Source: Bacteroidales bacterium (GTDB lineage Bacteria > Bacteroidota > Bacteroidia > Bacteroidales > UBA932). Taken from it: a DNA stretch of 35,196 nt. Below the pieces are notes generated by a model. The model was not told where the DNA came from. It ran no database searches and was given only the letters and a program-made list of their open reading frames with translations. Location: the NCBI GenBank assembly GCA_024694675.1, contig JAILJO010000008.1:1-35196 (forward strand), written 5' to 3'. A program made the position numbers and the translations under genes. Position 1 is the stretch's first letter. Every line of letters starts with the position of its first letter. Positions 15,549 to 27,121 of the stretch are shown piece by piece.

Positions 15549-15589
15549 AAAAACGTAACCGCAGCAGATCCAGTGGAACTGCTGCGGTT
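15549..15589 (-). terminator. Intrinsic terminator of the phosphoribosyltransferase/permease unit
   Basis: A perfect 11-bp stem (AACCGCAGCAG with CTGCTGCGGTT) closes an 11-base loop at 15557-15589. On the minus strand it is followed by ACG and five T residues. It lies 34 bases past the permease stop and isolates that unit from the ABC-F gene downstream. Confidence 0.82.
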
Positions 15590-15622
15590 GCATTATTGGC
15601 CTAAAATGCCACCTTGGAGGTT

Positions 15623-16876
15623 CTATTTGCGGACCAGACGGCCTATGATGTAGCAGACTGCCGCTACGGCCATGCCGTTGATGGCAGGGACGCCCCAGTG
15701 GACCAGGTTGGCCACAACTGCGCCAAGGACTACGCCGGCCACGGAGAACCAGTTCACGGTCTTGATCTCAACAGTGCCGTCAAGGTATGCTTTCCTGTCC
15801 ATGAAATAGCTCAGGATAAGGATGATGCCCACGGGAGGCAGGGTGCAGTTGAGAACGTTGAGCCAGCCGCAGAAGTTCCAGTACAGCCATACAGCTGCAA
15901 TTGTTCCAATTACGCCGGAGATGAGAACCATGGCTTTCTTGCTAAGGCCGAAGATGTTGGAGAGGCCAAGGCCGCCGGTGTAGAGGGCGTTGTCGTTGGT
16001 TGTCCAGATGTTAAGGCCAAGCACAAGGACTGCGAGATAGAAGAGGTTCAGGTTCAGCATCACCTCGAAGATATCGTTACCTCCAACATAGATGCTGGAA
16101 ATTGCGCCGAAGCAGAACATGAGGCTGTTGCCAAGGAAGAAGGCCACAACGGTGGTCCAAAGACCAACCTTTGCGTTCTTTGCAAAGCGCGTGAAGTTTG
16201 GCGTTGCCGTACCTCCGGAAACAAAGCTACCAACCACAAGACCTGCACCTGCTATAACTCCAAGGCCTTTAGTGCCCTGGTTGAACTGCTCAATGAGGCC
16301 AAGGTCTCCCTTGTTAACTGCCATAACCATTGCCACGGTGCCCAGGATGGCCACTGCAGGAACGGCTATATAGCTTATTATGGTAAGGCTCTTTATGCCG
16401 TAGTAGGCACTTCCGGTCATGAGGATACCGGCAATTGCAACCAGCAGGTAACCCTGCCAGGGCATGTGTTCCGGAGTCACTTCCAGGCCAAGGAGTTCCT
16501 TTGCCACAGGGATAGCAAACATGGCCAGACCTACGCCAAACCAGCCAATCTGGGTGAAGCTGATCATTGCGCTGGGAAGCCAGCTGCCTTTATTTCCGAA
16601 GCTCCTGTGGGCAAGCATGTCAAGCGACAGACCGCTTTCAGCACCAATCCAGCCAAGGGCACCGGTGTATGCCGCCAGGATGAGGCCGCCAAGGAGCAGC
16701 GCCCATACAAAGCCGCTGAAAGTGAGGCCTGCTGCGAGCTGCTGTCCAACCCACATGCTGGCACTGAAGAAGGTAAAGCCAAGCATCACCATGAACATAC
16801 TCAGGTTGCTCTTGCGCCCTGCGCGGTCAACCGCCTTTGACGTGTAATCTGCGTCAATGCCTTTGTTTTTACTCAT
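15623..16876 (-). CDS. CodB-type cytosine/nucleobase permease (NCS1 family)
   Basis: The 417-residue polytopic inner-membrane protein resembles Escherichia coli CodB in length and in several segments. These include SASMWVGQQLAAGLTF in the first membrane helix, QIGWFGVG in the third and NIWTTNDNALYTGGLG in the eighth, all in the substrate and sodium region of NCS1 carriers. About twelve hydrophobic helices can be counted. It should import cytosine or a related base. The start codon lies 8 bases inside the phosphoribosyltransferase gene, so the two are translationally coupled. No cytosine deaminase (CodA) is encoded next to it, which leaves the imported base uncertain. The gene ends at a strong terminator. 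Confidence 0.87.
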   Translation of the reverse strand: MSKNKGIDADYTSKAVDRAGRKSNLSMFMVMLGFTFFSASMWVGQQLAAGLTFSGFVWALLLGGLILAAYTGALGWIGAESGLSLDMLAHRSFGNKGSWLPSAMISFTQIGWFGVGLAMFAIPVAKELLGLEVTPEHMPWQGYLLVAIAGILMTGSAYYGIKSLTIISYIAVPAVAILGTVAMVMAVNKGDLGLIEQFNQGTKGLGVIAGAGLVVGSFVSGGTATPNFTRFAKNAKVGLWTTVVAFFLGNSLMFCFGAISSIYVGGNDIFEVMLNLNLFYLAVLVLGLNIWTTNDNALYTGGLGLSNIFGLSKKAMVLISGVIGTIAAVWLYWNFCGWLNVLNCTLPPVGIILILSYFMDRKAYLDGTVEIKTVNWFSVAGVVLGAVVANLVHWGVPAINGMAVAAVCYIIGRLVRK

Positions 16877-17957
16877 AATACGGGGATATTTTAGTTAATT
16901 CAGATATTCTGCGTTCTGCAATAGCCCGGAGGGACAGTTCAGCAGCCTTGCGGCAAAGCTCCTGTTCCTTCTCCCATAGCTGCGGGAGACCGTCTGCCGG
17001 CAGATCTTCTAGGCCGGTGACCTGCAGCCAGGATTCGTAATCCAGAGGGCCTTCGTAGCCAAGTTTCTCTGCCACAAGAGATTTCATGTCTATGACATCG
17101 GCCCTTTCAAGGATGCCGTTCCAGTACTCGAACACTTCCTCGAAGTGGACGGGAATCTCATACCTGCGGGCGCCGCCATCGTAAATGATGCACTTTTCGA
17201 AGAGGGAATCGGGCCTTTCCATGACGTAGCGGCGGAATTCCGGGGAGACGATGCCATCGTTCCATCCAAAATCTATGTCCGGGACATTGATGCCGCTGAT
17301 GCCCTTGTCTTTGTAGACGGAGAAGATGCCCTCATAGAAGAAGCACTGGAAGCCCTCGAACTCAGGGAACCAGGCGCTTATCTGCTCCGTCATCCTTTCC
17401 ATAAGAGGTATCGCGCGCGTACCGCCTATGGTGAAGAAGATAATCTTCCTGATGCTGCCGCCTTTTCTGCGGAAACGGTCCACAACCTGGTCCAGACACA
17501 TCCTGAGGGTGTCTCCGGTGGCAATGATATCGCCTATGACAAGGGTGCGATCCTTGGTTATGCGGAGTTTTTCGTACTTGATGTCGAGGCCGGTGATGAT
17601 GTGCTCCTCGATCCTTCTCTCGCAGGAGATGAAGTGCATGTCCCTTACTCTTATTCCAACCCGGTGGCAGGCTTCCTCGATTGGATAATTGAGGCCGCCG
17701 CGGAGGATGGTGAGTATATCGACGTCGCCCTCCGAACCGGAAGGGAAGAGGTAACGGAGGGCGGCGATGGTTTCAGGGAGCATTGCGAGGTAGGAATCGA
17801 AGCCGATGACCTCAGGGAAGGCCATCAGGCGGCGGGTCCCTTCTCCACTGATAATGAAGTATTTATTGCTCAGCTGCGGAGCGGTCAGTTGGTATATGCT
17901 TGCATCTTGCTGCGCGCCAACATAACGAAGGCTCGCACTGCGAATAGCTGTGGACAT
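16869..17957 (-). CDS. Type I phosphoribosyltransferase with a long C-terminal extension
   Basis: The 362-residue protein has a PRPP-binding loop LVIGDIIATGDT (139-150) and an upstream ILRGGLNYPIEE block (84-95), both as in type I phosphoribosyltransferases. It also has a long C-terminal part (about 210-362) containing DIDFGWNDGIVSPEF and a helical tail, which I cannot match to a known domain. Salvage enzymes of this fold are usually 160-240 residues, so this one is clearly longer. The next gene, overlapping by 8 bases, is a CodB-type permease, so salvage of an imported base to its nucleotide is the likely job. The substrate is unknown. The gene has its own canonical promoter and a leader that is almost all hairpin. 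Membership of the fold is well supported; the function is inferred. Confidence 0.75.
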   Translation of the reverse strand: MSTAIRSASLRYVGAQQDASIYQLTAPQLSNKYFIISGEGTRRLMAFPEVIGFDSYLAMLPETIAALRYLFPSGSEGDVDILTILRGGLNYPIEEACHRVGIRVRDMHFISCERRIEEHIITGLDIKYEKLRITKDRTLVIGDIIATGDTLRMCLDQVVDRFRRKGGSIRKIIFFTIGGTRAIPLMERMTEQISAWFPEFEGFQCFFYEGIFSVYKDKGISGINVPDIDFGWNDGIVSPEFRRYVMERPDSLFEKCIIYDGGARRYEIPVHFEEVFEYWNGILERADVIDMKSLVAEKLGYEGPLDYESWLQVTGLEDLPADGLPQLWEKEQELCRKAAELSLRAIAERRISELTKISPYYE

Positions 17958-17986
17958 AAAAAATCCCGATTAGATTCAACCGGGAT
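17958..17986 (-). promoter_or_regulatory. Leader hairpin with T-run directly before the phosphoribosyltransferase ATG
   Basis: On the minus strand ATCCCGGTT (17986-17978) pairs with AATCGGGAT (17971-17963), with one G-U pair and a 6-base loop. TTTTTT then abuts the ATG. It looks like an intrinsic terminator or a 5' protective stem. Given the promoter, transcription should begin at about 17984, so nearly the whole leader is this structure. Confidence 0.55.
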
Positions 17987-17987
17987 A

Positions 17988-18019
17988 CAAATATAATTCA
18001 ATTCTTGTAATGATGCAAA
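17988..18019 (-). promoter_or_regulatory. Canonical promoter for the phosphoribosyltransferase/permease unit
   Basis: On the minus strand TTTG (18019-18016), a 20-base spacer and TATATTTG (17995-17988) match the Bacteroidota -33/-7 promoter exactly. The -33 element lies in the T-run of the preceding tRNA terminator. Confidence 0.75.
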
Positions 18020-18040
18020 AAAAAGAGACCTTGCGGTCTC
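18017..18040 (-). terminator. Intrinsic terminator after tRNA-Val
   Basis: GAGACC, loop GCAA and GGTCTC are followed by eight T residues on the minus strand, starting 10 bases after the tRNA 3' end. It ends transcription of the tRNA and probably read-through from clpX. Confidence 0.88.
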
Positions 18041-18049
18041 ATTCTTCTG

Positions 18050-18124
18050 TGAGGACTGGCAGATTTGAACTGCCGACCTCTTGCCTGTCAAGCAAGCGCT
18101 CTAAACCAACTGAGCTAAGCCCTC
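18050..18124 (-). tRNA. tRNA-Val (anticodon GAC)
   Basis: A full cloverleaf can be drawn. The acceptor stem is GAGGGCT/AGTCCTC with one G-U pair, the D stem GCTC/GAGC, the anticodon stem CTTGC/GCAAG with loop TTGACAG, and the T stem GGCAG/CTGCC with loop TTCAAAT. The discriminator base is A and the CCA end is not encoded. The anticodon GAC reads GUC/GUU valine codons. It has its own promoter in the gap after clpX and a terminator directly behind it. Confidence 0.93.
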
Positions 18125-18138
18125 ATTGATTGGGGATG

Positions 18139-18169
18139 CAAAGATAGGTAAAAAGTTTTTATTTGCAAA
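18139..18169 (-). promoter_or_regulatory. Promoter of tRNA-Val
   Basis: On the minus strand TTTG (18169-18166), a 19-base spacer and TATCTTTG (18146-18139) fit the Bacteroidota consensus. It lies between the clpX stop and the tRNA. Confidence 0.72.
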
Positions 18170-18181
18170 ATCTTTTTATCA

Positions 18182-19411
18182 CTATAGCCTTGCCTTTGCG
18201 TACTCCAATGTCAAGTGGAACGTCTTTTTCTTTGAGCCTGGGGCATCAAACATGGCGTCAGACATGAGCTTTTCGCAGATGCTGCGAAGGCCACGGGCGC
18301 CAAGCTTGTTCTCGATTGAAGTATCAACTATCAGGTCAAGGACTTCCGGATCAATCTCCAGCTTAATACCGTCAATCTCAAAGAGCTTTGTATACTGACG
18401 GAGGATGGCGTTCTTAGGCTCTGTGAGGATGCGTTTCAGGGACTCGCGGTCCAGCTGGTCAAGATATGTGATGACCGGGAGACGGCCCACAATCTCAGGG
18501 ATGAGGCCATAGGCCCTGAGGTCCATGGCGTCTACGTACTCCAGGAGATTATCGGCAGAAATGCGCTGCTTTTCCTCTGCGTTGAAGCCAATGATACGGG
18601 TGTTCTTCCTGAGGGCGATGTGCCTCTGGATGCCTTCGAAGGCACCTCCGCAGATGAAAAGGATGTTCTGGGTATTCACGTGCACGAACTCCTGCTCAGG
18701 GTGCTTGCGACCGCCCTTGGGAGGGACGTTCACAATGCTTCCTTCCAGGAGCTTGAGCATTGCCTGCTGAACGCCTTCACCGGAGACGTCGCGGGTAATT
18801 GACGGATTGTCGCTCTTTCGGGCAATCTTGTCAATCTCGTCAATAAAGACGATTCCCCTCTCTGCGCGGGCGAGGTCGAAATCGGCCTCCTGGAGGAGTC
18901 TGGTAAGGATACTCTCCACGTCTTCACCCACGTAGCCGGCTTCTGTAAGGACGGTGGCATCCACAATTGTGAACGGCACGTCCAGCATTTTGGCGATGGT
19001 GCGGGCAAGGAGGGTTTTACCGGTTCCTGTGGGACCAACCAGAAGGATATTGCTCTTCTCAAGCTCAACGCCGTCGTCCGGCTTCTGGTCCAGGTTGTGG
19101 CTGATTCTCTTGTAGTGGTTGTAAACTGCCACTGCAAGCACTTTCTTAGCCCTGTCCTGACCAATTACATACTGGTCCAGATAGGCCTTTATTTCTGCCG
19201 GCTTGGGGGCCGGACCCATTACAGGAGCCTTCTTTCCTGCGTTCTTCCTTACTCCATCAACCTCGTCGGCATACTGAGCGGCAACACGCGCACAGTCCGG
19301 GCAGATATGGCCGTGGAGGCCCTGCATAAGGAACGGGACCTCACTTTCACTCCTGCCGCAAAACATGCAGCGGTTCTTGACGTTACCGCCTTTGTCTTTC
19401 TTCACAGGCAT
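18182..19411 (-). CDS. clpX: ATP-dependent protease ATPase subunit ClpX
   Basis: ClpX unfolds tagged proteins and feeds them to ClpP. The 409-residue protein has the N-terminal zinc domain with C15, C18, C37 and C40. The Walker A motif GPTGTGKT is at 126-133, the pore loop GYVG at 159-162 and the Walker B FIDE at 189-192. The RKH pore-entry loop is at 235-237 and the ClpP-docking IGF tripeptide at 274-276. All functional loops are intact. Its ATG overlaps the clpP stop as TGATG, so production is coupled. It is the last protein gene of the tig-clpP-clpX unit and is followed by tRNA-Val. Confidence 0.97.
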   Translation of the reverse strand: MPVKKDKGGNVKNRCMFCGRSESEVPFLMQGLHGHICPDCARVAAQYADEVDGVRKNAGKKAPVMGPAPKPAEIKAYLDQYVIGQDRAKKVLAVAVYNHYKRISHNLDQKPDDGVELEKSNILLVGPTGTGKTLLARTIAKMLDVPFTIVDATVLTEAGYVGEDVESILTRLLQEADFDLARAERGIVFIDEIDKIARKSDNPSITRDVSGEGVQQAMLKLLEGSIVNVPPKGGRKHPEQEFVHVNTQNILFICGGAFEGIQRHIALRKNTRIIGFNAEEKQRISADNLLEYVDAMDLRAYGLIPEIVGRLPVITYLDQLDRESLKRILTEPKNAILRQYTKLFEIDGIKLEIDPEVLDLIVDTSIENKLGARGLRSICEKLMSDAMFDAPGSKKKTFHLTLEYAKARL

Positions 19412-20079
19412 CAGCGTGCGCGCTTTTTGAGGATTTCATCAACCATACCGTAGGCAAGAGCTTCTTCCGCGTTCATCCAGTAGTCGCGCTCGCCGTCCGC
19501 GGCAACCTTCTCAAGAGGCTGGCCGGTATGGGACGATATGATATTGAACAGCTCCGTACGGGTCTTCTCAATCTCTTTGGCAGCGATGAGGATTTCCGTA
19601 GCCTGGCCCTGGGCACCGCCAAGGGGCTGATGGATGAGTACCCTGGAGTGAGGAAGGGCGGAACGTTTGCCCTTCTCACCGGCGCAAAGGAGCACTGCGC
19701 CCATGCTGGCGGCCATGCCGGTGCATACTGTTGCGACCTCAGGCTGGACAAGCTGCATGGTGTCGTAGATGGCAAGGCCGGAAGTAACCTGGCCGCCGGG
19801 GGTGTTCAGATACATGGTGATATCCGCACCCGGATCCTGGGCGGCAAGGAAAAGGAGCTGGGCCTGGATGATGTTGGCCACGTCATCGTCAATGGGAACG
19901 CCAAGGAAGATGATCCTGTCCATCATGAGGCGGGAGAATACGTCCATCTGGGCCACGTTGAGCTTGCGCTCCTCTGTGATAGTGGGGTTTATGTAGCCGT
20001 CGTAAATGGAAGTATAACGAGAAAGGGTCATCGAACTGATGCCCCTTCCCTTCACTGCAAACTTTTCAAAGTCTTTCAT
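19411..20079 (-). CDS. clpP: ATP-dependent Clp protease proteolytic subunit
   Basis: The 222-residue serine protease has the catalytic triad S125 (GMAASMGA), H150 (LIHQPLGG) and D199 (GERDYWM), spaced as in Escherichia coli ClpP. It forms the tetradecameric chamber that degrades substrates delivered by ClpX. The N-terminus is about 28 residues longer than that of mature Escherichia coli ClpP and may be a propeptide. The ATG overlaps the trigger factor stop as TAATG, and its own stop overlaps clpX, giving a tight three-gene unit. Confidence 0.97.
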   Translation of the reverse strand: MKDFEKFAVKGRGISSMTLSRYTSIYDGYINPTITEERKLNVAQMDVFSRLMMDRIIFLGVPIDDDVANIIQAQLLFLAAQDPGADITMYLNTPGGQVTSGLAIYDTMQLVQPEVATVCTGMAASMGAVLLCAGEKGKRSALPHSRVLIHQPLGGAQGQATEILIAAKEIEKTRTELFNIISSHTGQPLEKVAADGERDYWMNAEEALAYGMVDEILKKRAR

Positions 20080-21395
20080 TATTTCAGTTCCTTGAACTTA
20101 TCAAGAGAAATCTTCTTGTTCTGGAGAGTGACCTCTTCACGGACGCGGGCGATAGCGGCGTTATCCTCGCACTGCTCTTCCAGGCGGTTGTACTGGGTCT
20201 TGTCCTGAAGCATGTTCTCCGCAGCGGAATCTATGAGATTCTGGGGCATGCCGGCCATGCCGTACATAGCGTACTGGTATGTGACGAAGCTGCGGGCGGC
20301 ATTGAGGATATCTTCACGGGAGACCTTGAGGTCGAACTTCTTCATGATGTAGCCACGGACCATCTGCCACTTGAAGTCCTCCAGGAAGCCGGGGAATTCC
20401 TTCTCCACCTGCTCTGCGGTGAACTTGCCTTCGTTGACGGAGATGAGCCAGCGCTTGAGGAAGGCCTCGGGGAGTTCGATGGCGGCCTTGTCAAGGAAGT
20501 ACTTGCGGACATCGGCACCGAAACGGTAGTTGGCATCCTGCTCGTGACCGGCCTTGATGCGCTCTACGATCTTCTCCTCGAACTGCTCCTCAGTGGTGAC
20601 TTTGCCTTCGCCGAACATCTTGTCCCAGGTCTCCTGGTTGGCCTCTGCGGCCACGAAGGTCTTCACGTTGACCACAGTGAACTCGAACATGGGATCAAGG
20701 TTTGCGAGCTGGGCCTTATCGACCTTGAGCATGGCTGCACGGTCAGTCTCGTTGGGGAAAGCGGCGTTCACGTCAATGGTGAACTTCTCCCCTGCCTTCT
20801 TGCCGATGAAAGCACCGCGGGCCTCTTCAGCGACCTGCTTTACAGAGACATAGACGCCTTCTGCCTTGTGGCCTTCATTTGCGATATCGGCAATGATATA
20901 ATCTTCCTCTCCGGCCTTCTTGCCTTCCTGGAGGCTACCATACTGCTGAAGCATCTGCTCGCGGGTGGCCTTCTTCTGGTCTGCGGTGACGTTGATGTCG
21001 TAGTAGACAATCTTATCGTCCTTGCCGATGGTGAAGTTGAGCTCCGGAGTCTGGGCTATATCGAACTTGAAAGTGAAGTCCGAACCCTCAGTCCAGGAAA
21101 GCTGGGGCTGATCCTCTGAAGGAAGGGGCTCTCCTACCACGCGGATCTTGTTGTCGTCGATGAACTTGTCAAGCTGCTCAGAAAGGATGGCGTTGACGCT
21201 CTCGTACAGAGCCTGCTCTCCATAGAAACGCTTGATCATGCCAATGGGGGCCATTCCCCTGCGGAATCCCTTGATGTCCGCCTTGCGCTTGTACTCGTTG
21301 AGGCGCTTGCGCAGCGACTCTTCGTAATCTGCAGCTGCAATCTCTACTGTAATCTGATAATTCAGTGCATCAGGCTGTTTTTTACTTACTTTCAT
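20079..21395 (-). CDS. tig: Trigger factor
   Basis: The 438-residue chaperone begins with the ribosome-binding domain, whose signature GFRRGMAP lies at residues 43-50. A divergent central domain and a long helical C-terminal domain follow. Trigger factor binds the ribosome exit site and shields nascent chains. Bacteroidota versions have a poorly conserved central prolyl isomerase domain, and that holds here. The gene has its own predicted promoter overlapping the end of the upstream HD gene, and heads tig-clpP-clpX, the same order as in many bacteria. Confidence 0.93.
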   Translation of the reverse strand: MKVSKKQPDALNYQITVEIAAADYEESLRKRLNEYKRKADIKGFRRGMAPIGMIKRFYGEQALYESVNAILSEQLDKFIDDNKIRVVGEPLPSEDQPQLSWTEGSDFTFKFDIAQTPELNFTIGKDDKIVYYDINVTADQKKATREQMLQQYGSLQEGKKAGEEDYIIADIANEGHKAEGVYVSVKQVAEEARGAFIGKKAGEKFTIDVNAAFPNETDRAAMLKVDKAQLANLDPMFEFTVVNVKTFVAAEANQETWDKMFGEGKVTTEEQFEEKIVERIKAGHEQDANYRFGADVRKYFLDKAAIELPEAFLKRWLISVNEGKFTAEQVEKEFPGFLEDFKWQMVRGYIMKKFDLKVSREDILNAARSFVTYQYAMYGMAGMPQNLIDSAAENMLQDKTQYNRLEEQCEDNAAIARVREEVTLQNKKISLDKFKELK

Positions 21396-21431
21396 ATAGT
21401 TTATTTAGATTATTTCAAAAGGACGGCAAAG

Positions 21432-25482
<4,051 letters not shown>

Positions 25483-27117
25483 TTAAAAACTCAAACTTGC
25501 TCCTAAACTCACATAGATGCCCTTTTCTGCATGGAACGGGACTCTCTGGACACTCTGGTTAAGAAGGTTTCCTACCTTGAGCCATGCGTTCCAGAAACGG
25601 TTCACCACGAAACTGCACTCAGCTCCAAGGTCTGCATAACCGGGGAGAGTTGCATCTACACCGGGGCAATCAGTCCTTGAATCCAGGGTAACTGCAGGGA
25701 TAAAACGCCCCGCAAGCCTGTAAGCGGCCCTTAAGGATGCGGCAAATGCCGGAGGACCGAACAGGTTGGTCTTAAGTCCCTTCTGGGACAAAATACTGTA
25801 TTGATACTGCAGTTTTGCATCTATATCCATGTGGTCGCTCTTCCAGCCAATTTCCGTACCGGCATAGAAGGTGTTAAGGGGGCTCATATAGCCAACCAGC
25901 GGGGTGTAACCGGCTCCTGCTGTGCTGAAGCCCCATGAAACCATGTTGCTGAGACTCTTGAAACCGACTTTCGCATTATAGTATAACCTCTCGTGTACAT
26001 TACCGCGGACACCAAGCATAATATTGATGTTCTCAGTAGAAATGTCCGGAGCGAAGGCAAAGCTTCCCATGAAATGATTCTTGTAAAGCAGTTCTTCATA
26101 TGTGCTGATGGTGTTCCCGCCGGTAACAGCCGCCTGAAGCACCATTGAGTCTTCTATGAGGTTGTACGTTGCCTTGATGTCAGGGAAAAGGACTCCGGCC
26201 TTTGTGGGACAGAATGTGTCATCGTTCCTTGTGACGAAGGCCACCTTGACACCCACGCTGAGCATGAGCCGCATGTACGAAAGGGCATATGCAGGTGTGA
26301 TAGCAAAGTTACCAGCAACACCCTGGACGGCGCCGTCATGATTGAGGACCTGTGCACTTAGTCCAAGGCTTGCGAAGCCGCCGTTTACGGGAAGGCCCAC
26401 GCGAAGGTCCGTTTTGCTGTGGACCTCTCCCAGTGCGGGATTACCAGTATAATTCAGATGCTCAGACACATAGTAGCGTAAGGAAGAACCCAGGGTTCCG
26501 GATACTCCTGCATCTGCACTGACTCCATGATTACTTACATTGGCCCAGACATCTGAACCGGCCGTTCCGGTATACCTGAGATCCAGACGGAGGGCTCCGC
26601 CGTCCCAGTCATAGCGCATGTCTGCGCCGGCTGTGGCAACCCTGTCTTTCCATGCAGCGGTCCTGTTGCCGCTGTCCATGAACATCTGCTCCGTGGCATC
26701 AAACTGAATGTCACGATAAGTGCCCATATAAGCGTTGTAGCTGCCGTAGACGTTCACCTGAAGGGCATCCCCTGCCAGCGGCGTCCAGACTACCTGGGCC
26801 TCCGGATGGAAGCCATAGCCCGCGCCCAGCTTGGCAAACAGCGTGCTCTGGGTTTCTGGACGGGCGTTGGGGCGGAGTTGGACATTGTACGGCTTGAACT
26901 CATATGAGCCGCGATACGGAGTGCTGCGGACCGTATAGTCGAAGTCATAGTTGAAACGGGACACGGAATCCGGCAGAGGGAGGAGCTGGTCCGGCTTCTC
27001 TATTCCGGACGCTTCCCTCTTGTAGGTGTTGGTGACCTCCACCGTGGGATTCAGGTTCTGGGCGGCAGCTCCGAGGCTAAGCGCAAGGAGCGCCAGTGTA
27101 TATGCTGTTTTCTTCAT
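25483..27117 (-). CDS. Outer-membrane beta-barrel protein, TonB-receptor-like without plug
   Basis: The 544-residue protein has a signal peptide (MKKTAYTLALLALSLGAAAQ). A periplasmic-type N-terminal stretch of about 70 residues follows, then many alternating amphipathic strands, ending in GIYVSLGASLSF with the terminal aromatic residue of outer-membrane barrels. The C-terminal part resembles TonB-dependent receptor barrels, but no TonB box or plug domain is visible. Active uptake is therefore not implied. It lies 4 bases after a large TPR protein and 15 bases before gyrB. Pairing with the TPR gene suggests an envelope assembly or transport role. No specific function can be named. Confidence 0.7.
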   Translation of the reverse strand: MKKTAYTLALLALSLGAAAQNLNPTVEVTNTYKREASGIEKPDQLLPLPDSVSRFNYDFDYTVRSTPYRGSYEFKPYNVQLRPNARPETQSTLFAKLGAGYGFHPEAQVVWTPLAGDALQVNVYGSYNAYMGTYRDIQFDATEQMFMDSGNRTAAWKDRVATAGADMRYDWDGGALRLDLRYTGTAGSDVWANVSNHGVSADAGVSGTLGSSLRYYVSEHLNYTGNPALGEVHSKTDLRVGLPVNGGFASLGLSAQVLNHDGAVQGVAGNFAITPAYALSYMRLMLSVGVKVAFVTRNDDTFCPTKAGVLFPDIKATYNLIEDSMVLQAAVTGGNTISTYEELLYKNHFMGSFAFAPDISTENINIMLGVRGNVHERLYYNAKVGFKSLSNMVSWGFSTAGAGYTPLVGYMSPLNTFYAGTEIGWKSDHMDIDAKLQYQYSILSQKGLKTNLFGPPAFAASLRAAYRLAGRFIPAVTLDSRTDCPGVDATLPGYADLGAECSFVVNRFWNAWLKVGNLLNQSVQRVPFHAEKGIYVSLGASLSF

Positions 27118-27121
27118 TTCT

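Noticed and set aside
15522..15622. Imperfect inverted repeat (CCAAGGTG and CACCTTGG) flanking the permease terminator
   Set aside because: The match is about 8 bases with mismatches around it, too weak to call an element beyond the terminator itself.
15614..16840. 408-codon open frame antisense to the CodB-type permease
   Set aside because: Rich in Cys, His, Asn and Lys in an unnatural pattern and a mirror of membrane-helix codons. The minus-strand permease is clearly the real gene.
17963..17986. Leader hairpin as a degenerate tRNA T-arm left by an integration event
   Set aside because: It only loosely resembles a T-arm, lies opposite a complete tRNA gene, and no integrase or flanking direct repeat is present.
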